A DNA stretch of 64,000 nucleotides from Lineus longissimus (GCF_910592395.1 NC_088322.1:2354001-2418000), one strand, 5' to 3'; shown: positions 29,396-38,016, numbered from the stretch's first letter. The notes: generated by a model from the letters alone, not told the origin. A program made the numbers and translations.

Positions 29396-29647
29396 ATGAA
29401 TAGAACTTGGGGTTACACAAAACGACCACGTAATTGGAAAGAAAGATTAGAACGATTTCATAGAGAATTAGAGGCAGAAGTAGAGTCAAAGTTGGAGCCT
29501 GGTCCCGAAAAACCTTTAAAACCTGCTGGGCCTGCTGGGTCAGAAAAACCTTTAAAATTTAATGTACTTCAAAAACCTGTAGTGTCTGCAAGATCAACAC
29601 TAAACACTAGAAATGACAGAACAACTGATTCTAGTTATTCCCACTAA
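29396..29647 (+). CDS. Small basic Polinton protein, unknown
   Basis: 83 residues. A basic, tryptophan-containing start (MNRTWGYTKRPRNWKERLERFHRELEAE) is followed by proline-rich repeats (EKPLKPAGPAGSEKPLK). I do not recognise a family. The start motif AATTAAATG, matched by the neighbouring genes, and the tight spacing (next ATG only five bases after its stop) support a real gene. A nucleic acid binding role is possible from charge alone. Confidence 0.45.
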   Translation: MNRTWGYTKRPRNWKERLERFHRELEAEVESKLEPGPEKPLKPAGPAGSEKPLKFNVLQKPVVSARSTLNTRNDRTTDSSYSH

Positions 29648-29651
29648 TTAA

Positions 29652-30503
29652 ATGGATGGAGACAACAAGGTTTATCCAGATTTAAGTAATTTAAACTCTG
29701 AAAGTCAATTAAACTATGAAAGGTCTGAAAAGCATACAGAAAGTAACCCTCAGTCTTTCAGGCTTAATTCAATTAGTGATGTCAAGAGGTTTTTTGAGGG
29801 CGAGATTGAATGCAGGAGAAAGATATCTTTAAAATACAAAAAAGCTTTTGATGTGATTACTGGCATTAGCTATTTCCTTAATTTTGCCAGCGTTGCAGCT
29901 GGCTCTGTTGGTGTTTCCGCTTTAGCTGGTGTCATCACGGCACCGATAGGCTTAGCTTTGGGTGGCGTAACAATAAGTAGTGCCATTATTTCATCAGCCT
30001 TAGGCTGGGAGAAAAAGAATATTCTTAGGAAAATTGAAAAGCATGAGAAGATATCACAACTGGCCATTTCCAAACTTAACACAATCAATGATTTGGTCAG
30101 TAAAGCCTTAACCGATTCTCACATATCTACAGAGGAATTCGGTTTAAAACTCAAGGAGAAGGAGAAGTACCTTTCCATGAAAAATGCCATTAGGAAAAAA
30201 CAAAGGGAGACCAATTCCAATGTCGATGTAGAGTCCCTTAAAAAGACTTTTTTAGAAGAAGGAAAGACTAGCACAGACAGAGATGCTAGAAAAACTAAAA
30301 GTTCAGTAAATCATACAGGACTCGAGCTATGCTCTCAGGACAAAGTCCGACTAGGACAAGGTCCCGAGAACAAAGTTCGACTAAATAGTCCTAATCCTAA
30401 TGTGGTTTATCACTATCACTATCACTATTATCATGACTTTGGTGTTAGGGATGAATTTCACCAAGTAGCACTACCATCAGCACCACCCTATTCATTAGTT
30501 TAA
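29652..30503 (+). CDS. Polinton two-helix membrane protein with PSAP tail
   Basis: 283 residues. Residues about 70-115 form one or two hydrophobic helices (ITGISYFLNFASVAAGSVGVSALAGVITAPIGLALGGVTISSAII), followed by a charged helical region (KKNILRKIEKHEKISQLAISKLNTINDLVSKAL). This combination recurs in Polintons of other invertebrates with unknown role. Near the C-terminus lie two abutting double-hairpin units (LELCSQDKVRLGQGPENKVRLN), then a HYHYHYYHDF histidine-tyrosine run and LPSAPPY. PSAP is the core of a Tsg101-binding late domain used by budding viruses; here it may be chance. Start motif AATTAAATGG. Confidence 0.5.
   Translation: MDGDNKVYPDLSNLNSESQLNYERSEKHTESNPQSFRLNSISDVKRFFEGEIECRRKISLKYKKAFDVITGISYFLNFASVAAGSVGVSALAGVITAPIGLALGGVTISSAIISSALGWEKKNILRKIEKHEKISQLAISKLNTINDLVSKALTDSHISTEEFGLKLKEKEKYLSMKNAIRKKQRETNSNVDVESLKKTFLEEGKTSTDRDARKTKSSVNHTGLELCSQDKVRLGQGPENKVRLNSPNPNVVYHYHYHYYHDFGVRDEFHQVALPSAPPYSLV
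30324..30348 (+). repeat. Double-hairpin unit 7 (forward)
   Basis: GAGC-TAT-GCTC, TCA, GGAC-AAA-GTCC. In frame, read ELCSQDKVR. Confidence 0.9.
30354..30378 (-). repeat. Double-hairpin unit 8 (reverse)
   Basis: GGAC-AAG-GTCC, CGA, GAAC-AAA-GTTC. It lies five bases after unit 7 in the opposite orientation, making a head-to-head pair. Confidence 0.88.
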
Positions 30504-30518
30504 GAATGATTTTGCAAC

Positions 30519-33500
30519 TCAAGCGAAGTTTGAATCGCTGTAATCCATGTAGCCTTCATAATACATTCCAAATGGTAAGGTGCTTATTCCATCTTCAAGT
30601 ATGAACCTCTTGTCATCAAAAGGACTGAGGCTTTTTTTGTCAACTTCTTCCAAATAGATTTGGTGTTTATCTGATCTTAAGTGTCTCATCTTGTGGTAAA
30701 ATGACCTACTCTTTTCAAGACAATCAACATAGTCATCAAATGAGATATTTCTCCTTACTACATTCTTGGCAATACCCTTCAATTTCTTAGAATCGTAATC
30801 TTTTGTCCTGTAAGCGTACATCTTACTTCTCAGGGCAATGAATTCAGTCAGCTCTACTCCTCCTAGCTCATCCTTAAAGTAGCCTGGTACCTTCTTTTTA
30901 CTGGTATCATAGAGTGTATGATCTTTTGGATAATTACTGAAATCAAAATAGTGTCTCAACTCCTTTAAGTCTTTAGTTAAGTCATCAGTATTAATGTTAA
31001 CTACGAAAGAATCTGTATCTAGATACAGTAGTTCAATATTTTTCTCACCAAAATATGGTTGAAGAACTTCATAATAGAACTCATACATTAATAATTTAGA
31101 CAATTCAAGTACGGCAGCTCCTATGTAGATTGGTTTGTTGAATTTCATTGATGTTTTCCTCATGCTAATAGCAGCATTATGTTCGTCAAATACGCATATC
31201 GATGAAAACCTGGGATTGGCCATTACATTCCTGGCTCTCTCCCCGTCCGATACCAATTCAATTTCAACCCTGTTCCTTACATTCTCACAAGTCTTTCCGT
31301 AGAACGCATTATTCATGAGCTTAAAATAGTCTTTCTCAAAATCAGTCTTAGAATCCAAACGTCTTTTAGTGTTAAAATCAATGTATGGTGCTAACCACTT
31401 TGATTGTTTAAAGCTTATCACTGAATGAACCCTCTTAAGTACCATTCCGTGCTTTAGGTAAAATTGTAGCATTCTGTAATGCACTATGTAATTAGTTTTA
31501 TCCTTTTGTGTTAGTATTAGTTTCTCTACATTTGATCTTTTATCATCACCCAGTAACTCCCTCTTGTAAGGACTTAATTCATCATCTTCAATAAAGAGAG
31601 ATTCAGGACAGAATGGAAAGTTCCTCGACTTAAATTTAATATTTCCTGGATACTCCAAATCCACCTCTAAGAAATACCCTACCTCACTATCACTTGGAAT
31701 TGCCATAATCTGCTCTTTACTAATAGCATTCATGTTAAGTCGGACTTTGTCCTGAGAGCATAGCTCGAGTGGATCAATATCTATCATTTCAAAACTACCA
31801 TAGGGTTGAGGTTCCATCATGGCCCATCGGTAAAGATTATTAGCATCGATGTACAGCAATTTATGACTCTCATCGGCCTTGATATGTCTTGTGCCCATAA
31901 CACCCGATATTCCACCTCTTATTGCCTTTTCAAAAGTAAGTAATATGTTGGTATCAGTCAGTAGTTCTAGGTTTATTCCTGTGTATTTCAAACCAGCTTG
32001 CCAGGTTAGGCCTGGTGCCGAGTAACAGTGACATGGATCTATCTGAAAGTAGTTCAAATTGACATCCCTGAATTTCTCAAATAAATCAGCTAAAAGGATC
32101 ACATCAGTTTTGAGGTAGAGGTCAATGAACTCACCGTGATTCCTGATCTTGAAATGATCCCATATTACCTTAGCCTCATCATAGGCAGAATCAGGTGCCA
32201 TTTCATTTTTCAATTCGTCAAAAAACATAGACTTTTCTAGGTAAGTAACATTGTAGCTTTCATGTGATGTGTAAAAAGAGTAAGGTACTGAACCCTTCTT
32301 CCTCAATAGCTTAAAGTCAGTGGTATTTGGGAACAGCTGTCTGGTAATTTTAAAATCATCATCCAACATTGATTTGGTTATGTTGTCTAAACTGGACTGC
32401 AGGAATCTGTACGAGTCCAAAAACCTGAAACAACCGAACTGAAATGAAATGTATTCCTCTGATGTTTTGGTAAGTATTTTCAGTTTCTTGTACTTCGGTA
32501 GCTTAGTCATTAATTCTTTAATAAATAAGTGAGAATCGTAATTACTGAGATTGTGAAAAAACACTGGAACAAACATAGCTTTCTTTTCATTCAAATTACA
32601 CGAGTTGTGAGCAGCACCTCGATATCTACCACAGTAGTGATCATGATCCTTGACCTTGTCATATCCCAAAGGTTGATTACAATAGTAACAATGTGTTTCT
32701 AATTGATATTTATGCCAGTCTTTATCTGTCATTGTTAGATGAAAGTTACAGTTCAATAAATTAGAGAATTGTTCTTCCATCCTGATTAACCAATTACAGA
32801 AGTCATCTACAACATCAGCACCCCTGTGAGACACATACTGGCTACTGTAAAGGTGTGTGTAGTCTGAGTGAACATAAACACCAACAGCTGATGCATTTTG
32901 TTTAAAAAGTTTCTTAAAATTCTGTTCTTTCACCATAGGTGGCTCTACTGACACTACTGGTATGTTGCCTTCGGCAGAAGAACAAGGTTCGCTTATTGAT
33001 TCAAAATCAGCATAGATCACAAACGGAACTCTATTTTTGAATGAGTGTTTTTCAAATTTAATTTGTGACCATTTACTGTTAGGTGTAGGCAAAGTAATCT
33101 TACAGTAATCGTGTTCTCCACATTTCTTTTTATGATTATCTAGTGTTGACTTCCTGTAAAAGTAATTCATGCATCTCCTGCAAAGATACACTCTATGAGC
33201 TAGTGTCCTGAAGAAAAGATTGATATCTCTTATGTACATGAAATGGTCCTTGAAATACAGCAGATCGATGACATCATCATCATCATAATTCTTGGACAGG
33301 TAGAGAGGTTCTAGTTTTGCCTCACAGGTGCTCTTAGCCGATTCATTCTGCAATTTAAACACATTAATTTTGAGATTATTATCACTCTCTATCTTAGGAA
33401 TATCCTTTTGAATACATACAGGAAATGAGTCTATTCGTACTCCGTACTGAGAGCTAGGCTCGATTACGACATCAGTAGTTTTCGAACTCTGTTCTCGTGA

Positions 33501-34250
33501 CGAAGTCATTTCTAGCATATCGGTAGTAATATTTAATGTACTCTCTGGATTTTCTTTCAGATATTTAGCGGCCAATAAAGACCAGAGAAAACATTTATTG
33601 TCATTTGATTCCACATTTATTACTGCTTTTGTTTTAAATGGTAATTTTGTGTAATGACCACCTTTACACCTCTTGTAAGAACAGATGGTCATGTTACAAG
33701 ACTCTATTTTATTTAAAGTAAGTCCAGAACCTTGAAAGTACCTTTCCTCAATCTGTGTCTTAATGTAGTTTAACTGGTTGGTTATGGCATAAATTGCCTG
33801 GTTCCTTGAAATTATGCTTTCCATTGGGGACTGAATGGGGTGTGTTACAATTTCACCCTGACGATCAAACTGAGCAAATACTGATATGCTAATTTTGTGA
33901 TGGTAATCATTGAGTTGAAATAATACCTCCTCTAATTTATCTCTGTATTCATACACTTGTTTAGCTTCTCTGTCAATCTTCAAACTAATGGTGACTACAG
34001 GCTTGCCAAATTGTTTTACTATTTCTATTCCACTCATTTTCTTTATGCCATCTAGCTCATTTTCCTCAAATGCAAGTTTCTTATCCATAGTTTTAGGGAC
34101 CAGTGATGGGGCTCGGGGTTGAGCAATAGGCACATAATCCGGGTTTAATTTACTTAAGTGACCTTTGGTTCTCCTGTGAATGGCCATATTATTGTAGGAT
34201 ATGTACTTGTCACATGTAGTGCAAAGTATTTTCTGATTCTTATCAGTCAT
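30519..34250 (-). CDS. polB: Protein-primed-type family B DNA polymerase (PolB)
   Basis: 1,243 residues from the ATG at 34250; the frame opens 33 bases earlier on a non-ATG codon. An N-terminal C2H2 finger (CTTCDKYISYNNMAIHRRTKGH) is followed, numbering from the frame opening, by exonuclease motif I near residue 423 (VIYADFESI), a zinc/HNH-like insert near 550 (CYYCNQPLGYDKVKDHDHYCGRYRGAAHNSC), exonuclease II near 570 (FFHNLSNYDSHLFI), exonuclease III near 728 (LKTDVILLADLF), polymerase motif A near 813 (IDANNLYRWAM), motif B near 994 (MNNAFYGKT) and motif C near 1088 (YLDTDSF). The order and length fit Polinton polymerases, which copy the element. Three double-hairpin units and one single hairpin lie in frame between the motifs. 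All catalytic residues are retained. A divergent gene starts 56 bases upstream (34307). Confidence 0.93.
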   Translation of the reverse strand: MTDKNQKILCTTCDKYISYNNMAIHRRTKGHLSKLNPDYVPIAQPRAPSLVPKTMDKKLAFEENELDGIKKMSGIEIVKQFGKPVVTISLKIDREAKQVYEYRDKLEEVLFQLNDYHHKISISVFAQFDRQGEIVTHPIQSPMESIISRNQAIYAITNQLNYIKTQIEERYFQGSGLTLNKIESCNMTICSYKRCKGGHYTKLPFKTKAVINVESNDNKCFLWSLLAAKYLKENPESTLNITTDMLEMTSSREQSSKTTDVVIEPSSQYGVRIDSFPVCIQKDIPKIESDNNLKINVFKLQNESAKSTCEAKLEPLYLSKNYDDDDVIDLLYFKDHFMYIRDINLFFRTLAHRVYLCRRCMNYFYRKSTLDNHKKKCGEHDYCKITLPTPNSKWSQIKFEKHSFKNRVPFVIYADFESISEPCSSAEGNIPVVSVEPPMVKEQNFKKLFKQNASAVGVYVHSDYTHLYSSQYVSHRGADVVDDFCNWLIRMEEQFSNLLNCNFHLTMTDKDWHKYQLETHCYYCNQPLGYDKVKDHDHYCGRYRGAAHNSCNLNEKKAMFVPVFFHNLSNYDSHLFIKELMTKLPKYKKLKILTKTSEEYISFQFGCFRFLDSYRFLQSSLDNITKSMLDDDFKITRQLFPNTTDFKLLRKKGSVPYSFYTSHESYNVTYLEKSMFFDELKNEMAPDSAYDEAKVIWDHFKIRNHGEFIDLYLKTDVILLADLFEKFRDVNLNYFQIDPCHCYSAPGLTWQAGLKYTGINLELLTDTNILLTFEKAIRGGISGVMGTRHIKADESHKLLYIDANNLYRWAMMEPQPYGSFEMIDIDPLELCSQDKVRLNMNAISKEQIMAIPSDSEVGYFLEVDLEYPGNIKFKSRNFPFCPESLFIEDDELSPYKRELLGDDKRSNVEKLILTQKDKTNYIVHYRMLQFYLKHGMVLKRVHSVISFKQSKWLAPYIDFNTKRRLDSKTDFEKDYFKLMNNAFYGKTCENVRNRVEIELVSDGERARNVMANPRFSSICVFDEHNAAISMRKTSMKFNKPIYIGAAVLELSKLLMYEFYYEVLQPYFGEKNIELLYLDTDSFVVNINTDDLTKDLKELRHYFDFSNYPKDHTLYDTSKKKVPGYFKDELGGVELTEFIALRSKMYAYRTKDYDSKKLKGIAKNVVRRNISFDDYVDCLEKSRSFYHKMRHLRSDKHQIYLEEVDKKSLSPFDDKRFILEDGISTLPFGMYYEGYMDYSDSNFA
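31742..31766 (-). repeat. Double-hairpin unit 9 (reverse)
   Basis: GGAC-TTT-GTCC, TGA, GAGC-ATA-GCTC. In frame in PolB, read ELCSQDKVR on the coding strand, just after motif A. Confidence 0.9.
32980..32990. repeat. Single hairpin GAAC-AAG-GTTC
   Basis: A half unit in frame in PolB just after exonuclease motif I. It could be chance or a decayed double unit. Confidence 0.4.
33437..33461 (-). repeat. Double-hairpin unit 10 (reverse), GTAC stem
   Basis: GTAC-TCC-GTAC, TGA, GAGC-TAG-GCTC. The first stem has changed on both sides (GGAC/GTCC to GTAC/GTAC) and still pairs. In frame in PolB. Confidence 0.8.
33484..33508 (+). repeat. Double-hairpin unit 11 (forward)
   Basis: GAAC-TCT-GTTC, TCG, TGAC-GAA-GTCA. 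Both stems are variant and both still pair. In frame in PolB, read TSSREQSS on the coding strand; the same peptide is produced by unit 3 in the integrase. Confidence 0.85.
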
Positions 34251-34306
34251 TCTATTTATTAGATTAAAATTTATTAAATTCAATAAATCTCTTGAATTAA
34301 ATAGAA

Positions 34307-35338
34307 ATGGACTTCATAATCAATGAACAAGAATGTAATGAAGCCAAATTTGAGTACTACTTAACAGACCAATTAGACATAAAATCCATTACATTGAAAT
34401 CGATAACCTTTTACAATTCATGGTGGACAGGTGATTTTCTACCAGAGGGAGTAAGGATTTTCTCATTTCTAGTCGAAATAACCAGAATTACAACAAATGA
34501 GCCCTTAGATAAACAATTATGGTGTATGGATGAATTTAGGACATTATTTGCTCCTGGACTTGAAACAGATACACTTGAAAAGGAAGTCATGAAAATTTGC
34601 GAACGGCATTTGGAAAATGAATCTACCACAACTAAAGACACCATTACTCAATACACATTTCCATACTCTCGACATTTTAGTTTAAGTGAGTTTTGTGAGG
34701 TATGGCAAAAATACATAAAAGAAATTGGAATTAGCCACGTTAAGGTCAACTGTGATAACAATAATTACATAACCCTTGAACTTACAGAGGATAAAGAGTA
34801 CCCTCTAAAAGTAGACAAGTTAGATAAAAATGAAAAAATCAAGATTGAGAGAAACACAGAAGGTTTTCAAATAAGCAAAACCATAAGAGAGGTGATAGAA
34901 AAACAGCTCACAGTGGTGAATGAGTGGTTTGGCTTTAAGCAAACTAAATTCACCAAGAAAGGAAAATACTACTCCACAAGACCACTCAACTTTTACAGGA
35001 AATATCTATTCCTGCAAGCTAATTTGGTTGACAAAGCTAAGACCCTCTACAACAATAAACCATCTAACATTTTCTGCATCATACCTGTAGAAGATGGTGA
35101 CCAAATAAAAATGCAGCGATACGAACCGAATTGTAAGAAAACAATAAATAAGTGTACTAATCACATAAAATTCGAAATCACTGATGAGAATGGTAAGCTA
35201 GTTAATTTCAGAGGAACAGAGGTTTCTTTAGAGTTAAGAATAAAGTTAAACTCTCAGGACAAAGTCCGAATAGAGTTAAACTCTTGTGGTGAAGACAAGC
35301 ACCTCGGACTCGAGCTATGCTCTCAAGACGAAGTCTGA
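34307..35338 (+). CDS. Putative second penton/fibre-like jelly-roll protein
   Basis: 343 residues. No motif of known enzymatic function. The C-terminal IKFEITDENGKLVNFRGTEVSLELRIKL parallels the LNIRLTDEKGDIIDLNGHN segment of the penton-like protein at 25172, and the start (YYLTDQLDIKSITLKSITFYNSWW) resembles the opening strands of that family. I infer a second minor capsid protein of jelly-roll type. The last 40 codons run through two or three double-hairpin units, and the stop lies at the end of the last one. Start motif TTAAATAGAAATGG. Confidence 0.45.
   Translation: MDFIINEQECNEAKFEYYLTDQLDIKSITLKSITFYNSWWTGDFLPEGVRIFSFLVEITRITTNEPLDKQLWCMDEFRTLFAPGLETDTLEKEVMKICERHLENESTTTKDTITQYTFPYSRHFSLSEFCEVWQKYIKEIGISHVKVNCDNNNYITLELTEDKEYPLKVDKLDKNEKIKIERNTEGFQISKTIREVIEKQLTVVNEWFGFKQTKFTKKGKYYSTRPLNFYRKYLFLQANLVDKAKTLYNNKPSNIFCIIPVEDGDQIKMQRYEPNCKKTINKCTNHIKFEITDENGKLVNFRGTEVSLELRIKLNSQDKVRIELNSCGEDKHLGLELCSQDEV
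35243..35267 (+). repeat. Double-hairpin unit 12 (forward, degenerate)
   Basis: AAGT-TAA-ACTC (one mismatch), TCA, GGAC-AAA-GTCC. A paired GAGT-TAA-ACTC half unit follows at 35273-35283 without a paired partner. Confidence 0.6.
35312..35336 (+). repeat. Double-hairpin unit 13 (forward), AGAC stem
   Basis: GAGC-TAT-GCTC, TCA, AGAC-GAA-GTCT. The second stem changed at both sides (G-C to A-T). It abuts the stop codon of the gene at 34307. Confidence 0.9.
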
Positions 35339-35351
35339 CCACCTGATGAGA

Positions 35352-35828
35352 TCATTCCATTAAAGGAATAGTACATTTCTTCTCTTTAACTACAGGTTTA
35401 ACAAGAGGGCTAATTGATCCCTTCATGACTGCTTCATTCGGACTTTGTCCTGAGAGCATAGCTTGATTCAAGCCTGATCGCTGCTCTTTACTTACTTTTT
35501 TAGGAAGTTTCTTAAACATAATGAATGCTGCTAAAATAACGGCACCTAAACCTAGTACATAGACATAGGTATTACTACTAGATTCACGCAGTGATACATC
35601 AGTATTTTGAGATTGTGGTTCTTCTTCCTCTACTTCTTCTTCCTCCTTTTCCACAACTCTGTTGTTTGGTGAGGAGTACTGTACTTTAAATGTCGTCTTA
35701 TCCTTTTTTATCCTCTTAAATTCCTGAGATCTTCTACCCAGTTCTCTAGACCATGCTAATTGTTTCTCTGATCGAGGTTTCTTAGACACTGAAACTTTAG
35801 TAGTATCAGTTACAGTTTCAAGTTCCAT
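35352..35828 (-). CDS. Polinton single-pass membrane protein
   Basis: 158 residues. A basic N-terminal SEKQLAWSRELGRRSQEFKRIKK motif is followed by a glutamate-rich stretch, a transmembrane segment near residues 87-106 (YVYVLGLGAVILAAFIMF) and a lysine-rich tail. The first motif recurs in Polinton proteins of other invertebrates and may bind nucleic acid or capsid. Double-hairpin unit 14 lies in frame in the tail (NQAMLSGQSP). Start motif ATAAATGG. Confidence 0.5.
   Translation of the reverse strand: MELETVTDTTKVSVSKKPRSEKQLAWSRELGRRSQEFKRIKKDKTTFKVQYSSPNNRVVEKEEEEVEEEEPQSQNTDVSLRESSSNTYVYVLGLGAVILAAFIMFKKLPKKVSKEQRSGLNQAMLSGQSPNEAVMKGSISPLVKPVVKEKKCTIPLME
35440..35464 (-). repeat. Double-hairpin unit 14 (reverse)
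   Basis: GGAC-TTT-GTCC, TGA, GAGC-ATA-GCTT (last pair is G-T). In frame, read AMLSGQSP on the coding strand. Confidence 0.85.
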
Positions 35829-35850
35829 TTATCTTGGCCGAATTTAATTC

Positions 35851-35875
35851 GAACTATGTTCTCATAACCAGGTTA
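35851..35875 (+). repeat. Double-hairpin unit 15 (forward), TAAC stem
   Basis: GAAC-TAT-GTTC, TCA, TAAC-CAG-GTTA. Both stems are changed and fully paired. It fills nearly all of the gap between the stop of the 35878 gene and the start of the 35828 gene. Confidence 0.82.
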
Positions 35876-35877
35876 AT

Positions 35878-36771
35878 TTAGTCTTCTTTATCATCACTAC
35901 CTGTAATATCTGTACTTTCATGTATGGTTTTATCAAATTCAGAGACAGTCATATTTGGTGTATTCATATTTGATGCAGTCATACTCGATGTATTCATAGA
36001 TGATTCCTCATGACAATGACCTAAAGTAATAAGTGTTGTTGAGGCAAGTGCCGTTAATGGACCCATCTTGATACTAAACCATCCAAGCCATTTATCCAAC
36101 TCGTTAGTTATCAAATAATCATTTCTAAGATCATGGTAAAGATCATCTTCATCATCTATTGGTAATAACCACCTTGATAATTTAGTGTAAGCTTTAAGTA
36201 CTGTCTTACCCAAAGAATCATTAAGTCTAGCAGCCATCTTTGTTTCATACATTCTATGGTGTTTTAAGATTTCTTTTTCAGTCATATTATCTAAGTCATT
36301 AAAAGTTATTTGTTTATTAAGGAAATCCTTGCTTTTACCAGTTGCAACTAGAATCTCTAAGTCTTGTTTGGCTTTAAGGCCACTATCAGTCAAATAGTTC
36401 AAATTTTGTTGATTGCTAGTTGAGCCTAGTTGATTGCTAGTCGGACTTTGTCCTGAGAGCGTAGCTCGAGTTGAGCCTAGTTGCCAACTAGAATTGACTA
36501 TTCCCTGACTGGGATTAACTATTCCCTGACTAGGAGTAACTAAATTTGAACTATTCAACTGCTTGTTTGAAACTTGTTGATTTGTAGAGCAGTTCTGTTG
36601 AAAGTTAGTTCTGTTTTGTTGGTAACTACCAGTGTTCTGTGGGTTAGAAGCCCCAACTCGAGCTAAGCTCTCAGGACTGTGTCTGACTGGGTTTGGAATG
36701 ATAACACCAATCTGTTTCATCTGTTGTTCAATCACTGCAGATGTCTGACTGTTCATTTGCTGATTATTCAT
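35878..36771 (-). CDS. Conserved Polinton protein with Q/N-rich start
   Basis: 297 residues. Residues 1-130 are rich in Q, N and S and contain a duplicated TPSQGIVNPSQGIV segment and two double-hairpin units (HSPESLARV and TRATLSGQSP). The core at about residues 150-250 (NMTEKEILKHHRMYETKMAARLNDSLGKTV to WFSIKMGPLTALASTTLITLGH) is a pattern I know from Polinton proteins of unknown role. The C-terminus is acidic with an MNT/MTA repeat. Hairpins cluster in the disordered part and spare the conserved core. Start motif TTTAAATG. Confidence 0.5.
   Translation of the reverse strand: MNNQQMNSQTSAVIEQQMKQIGVIIPNPVRHSPESLARVGASNPQNTGSYQQNRTNFQQNCSTNQQVSNKQLNSSNLVTPSQGIVNPSQGIVNSSWQLGSTRATLSGQSPTSNQLGSTSNQQNLNYLTDSGLKAKQDLEILVATGKSKDFLNKQITFNDLDNMTEKEILKHHRMYETKMAARLNDSLGKTVLKAYTKLSRWLLPIDDEDDLYHDLRNDYLITNELDKWLGWFSIKMGPLTALASTTLITLGHCHEESSMNTSSMTASNMNTPNMTVSEFDKTIHESTDITGSDDKED
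36443..36467 (-). repeat. Double-hairpin unit 16 (reverse)
   Basis: GGAC-TTT-GTCC, TGA, GAGC-GTA-GCTC. In frame, read TRATLSGQSP on the coding strand. Confidence 0.9.
36660..36684 (+). repeat. Double-hairpin unit 17 (forward)
   Basis: GAGC-TAA-GCTC, TCA, GGAC-TGT-GTCT. The last stem has one G-T pair, a possible intermediate between GGAC/GTCC and AGAC/GTCT. In frame, read HSPESLARV on the coding strand. Confidence 0.85.
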
Positions 36772-36822
36772 TTAAAATTATGGAAAAATGACTGTTAAGT
36801 GCAAAATGCTGTTTTCACAACT

Positions 36823-37956
36823 TTATTGCATCTTAACACTAGCTCGAGCTATGCTCTCAGGACGAAGTCCGGCTGGTGTAAACTTAATACTACTGATGCA
36901 GTTATTGTCTCTACCTGCACTTGCACTCAGTAAAACGTCAAACTGCTTGTCAATATCCTGGTCATATACCTTCTCAAATTTGTAATTTTGGAAGAAAATA
37001 CTTTGAGTGAAATCATACCATAATCTCTCCAAATCATTAATTCGCTCCTTGTTGGTTAAAAAAGGTGTAAATATTACATAATCAATTTTCAGCGTTTTAA
37101 AGGCTTGGTGTAAAAATACCTTGTAGTTAATGGTGACCTTGATACCACAGTAATGCAGAAATCTTAGGAAGGCAAAGTAAACTAGTCTAAGGTCAGTGAT
37201 ATTCTCATCGGTTAATTGCGGTTTACCAATTGCCCTGTTAATAAATTCCAATGCAAGAAACCAGTCATATTCCCCACAGTGAAATTTAAAAAGCATGGCT
37301 TCACCATGTAACCCTTGGTTACATAATTTAGAGGGGAAAATAGCAATACCCATGTTTAGGGCTGACTGAAGAGTACTTTCATATCTCTGCTTACTGAGGC
37401 ATTTTCTGGAACTTGAAAAGCAACCCTGTAAATACCATTCCACAAAGTCCTTTAAATACTTAACTGCCGATTCGGACAGCCGCCTCCATCCAAGTTTCCT
37501 TAGAATACTGTCAAAGTAACGTGTCTTGTTGTCAATATTGATCTCAAGAGTTTTAAAATCATCGTCGTAAGTAGGCGAATTGCAATTGGTGCAGAATTGA
37601 TACCTGACAGTTTTAGCTGCGTACCTTGCTGAATTCAAGTTTTTTCGGTACTCACATAGTGTCCACCTTTTACAATTTCTACATAATTCCGCTTTGGCGA
37701 TGGTACTGGTGTCATACTCTTTCATTTTTGGCATACCTTTGGTATTAACAGCAGAGCTGTGCACAAGAAAGTTATTGGCAACTTTATGTGTCTCAGTCAG
37801 ACTTCGTCTTGAGAGCATAGCTCGAGTAGGCTTATCATCTTCTCCACTGTCATCTTTTTTATTGAATGTAGAATTTCCATCCATAACCCTAGGACGAAGG
37901 AATCCAGTAAGATTTTCATTGCTACATTTACTAAAATAGTCTTTTAATGAAATCAT
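36823..37956 (-). CDS. Unknown Polinton protein with CxxC zinc motifs
   Basis: 377 residues from the ATG at 37956; the frame opens three codons earlier on GTG. Near residue 95 lie CRNCKRWTLC and, about 25 residues on, FCTNC, likely one zinc site. The rest is a mostly helical domain rich in F, Y, L and K with no known motif. Its size and conserved-looking globular core suggest an enzyme or replication factor, but I do not recognise it. Double-hairpin unit 19 is in frame near the N-terminus (TRAMLSRRS) and unit 18 forms the C-terminus (GLRPESIAR). Confidence 0.45.
   Translation of the reverse strand: MISLKDYFSKCSNENLTGFLRPRVMDGNSTFNKKDDSGEDDKPTRAMLSRRSLTETHKVANNFLVHSSAVNTKGMPKMKEYDTSTIAKAELCRNCKRWTLCEYRKNLNSARYAAKTVRYQFCTNCNSPTYDDDFKTLEINIDNKTRYFDSILRKLGWRRLSESAVKYLKDFVEWYLQGCFSSSRKCLSKQRYESTLQSALNMGIAIFPSKLCNQGLHGEAMLFKFHCGEYDWFLALEFINRAIGKPQLTDENITDLRLVYFAFLRFLHYCGIKVTINYKVFLHQAFKTLKIDYVIFTPFLTNKERINDLERLWYDFTQSIFFQNYKFEKVYDQDIDKQFDVLLSASAGRDNNCISSIKFTPAGLRPESIARASVKMQ
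36846..36870 (+). repeat. Double-hairpin unit 18 (forward)
   Basis: GAGC-TAT-GCTC, TCA, GGAC-GAA-GTCC. In frame at the C-terminus of the zinc-motif protein, read on its coding strand as GLRPESIAR. Confidence 0.9.
37799..37823 (-). repeat. Double-hairpin unit 19 (reverse), AGAC stem
   Basis: AGAC-TTC-GTCT, TGA, GAGC-ATA-GCTC. The same paired stem change as unit 13. In frame in the zinc-motif protein. Confidence 0.9.
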
Positions 37957-38016
37957 CCTATTCACTTCTATTTACATAATAATTATTTTTTAAACATTGT
38001 TTTGATAGAAGGTCAC

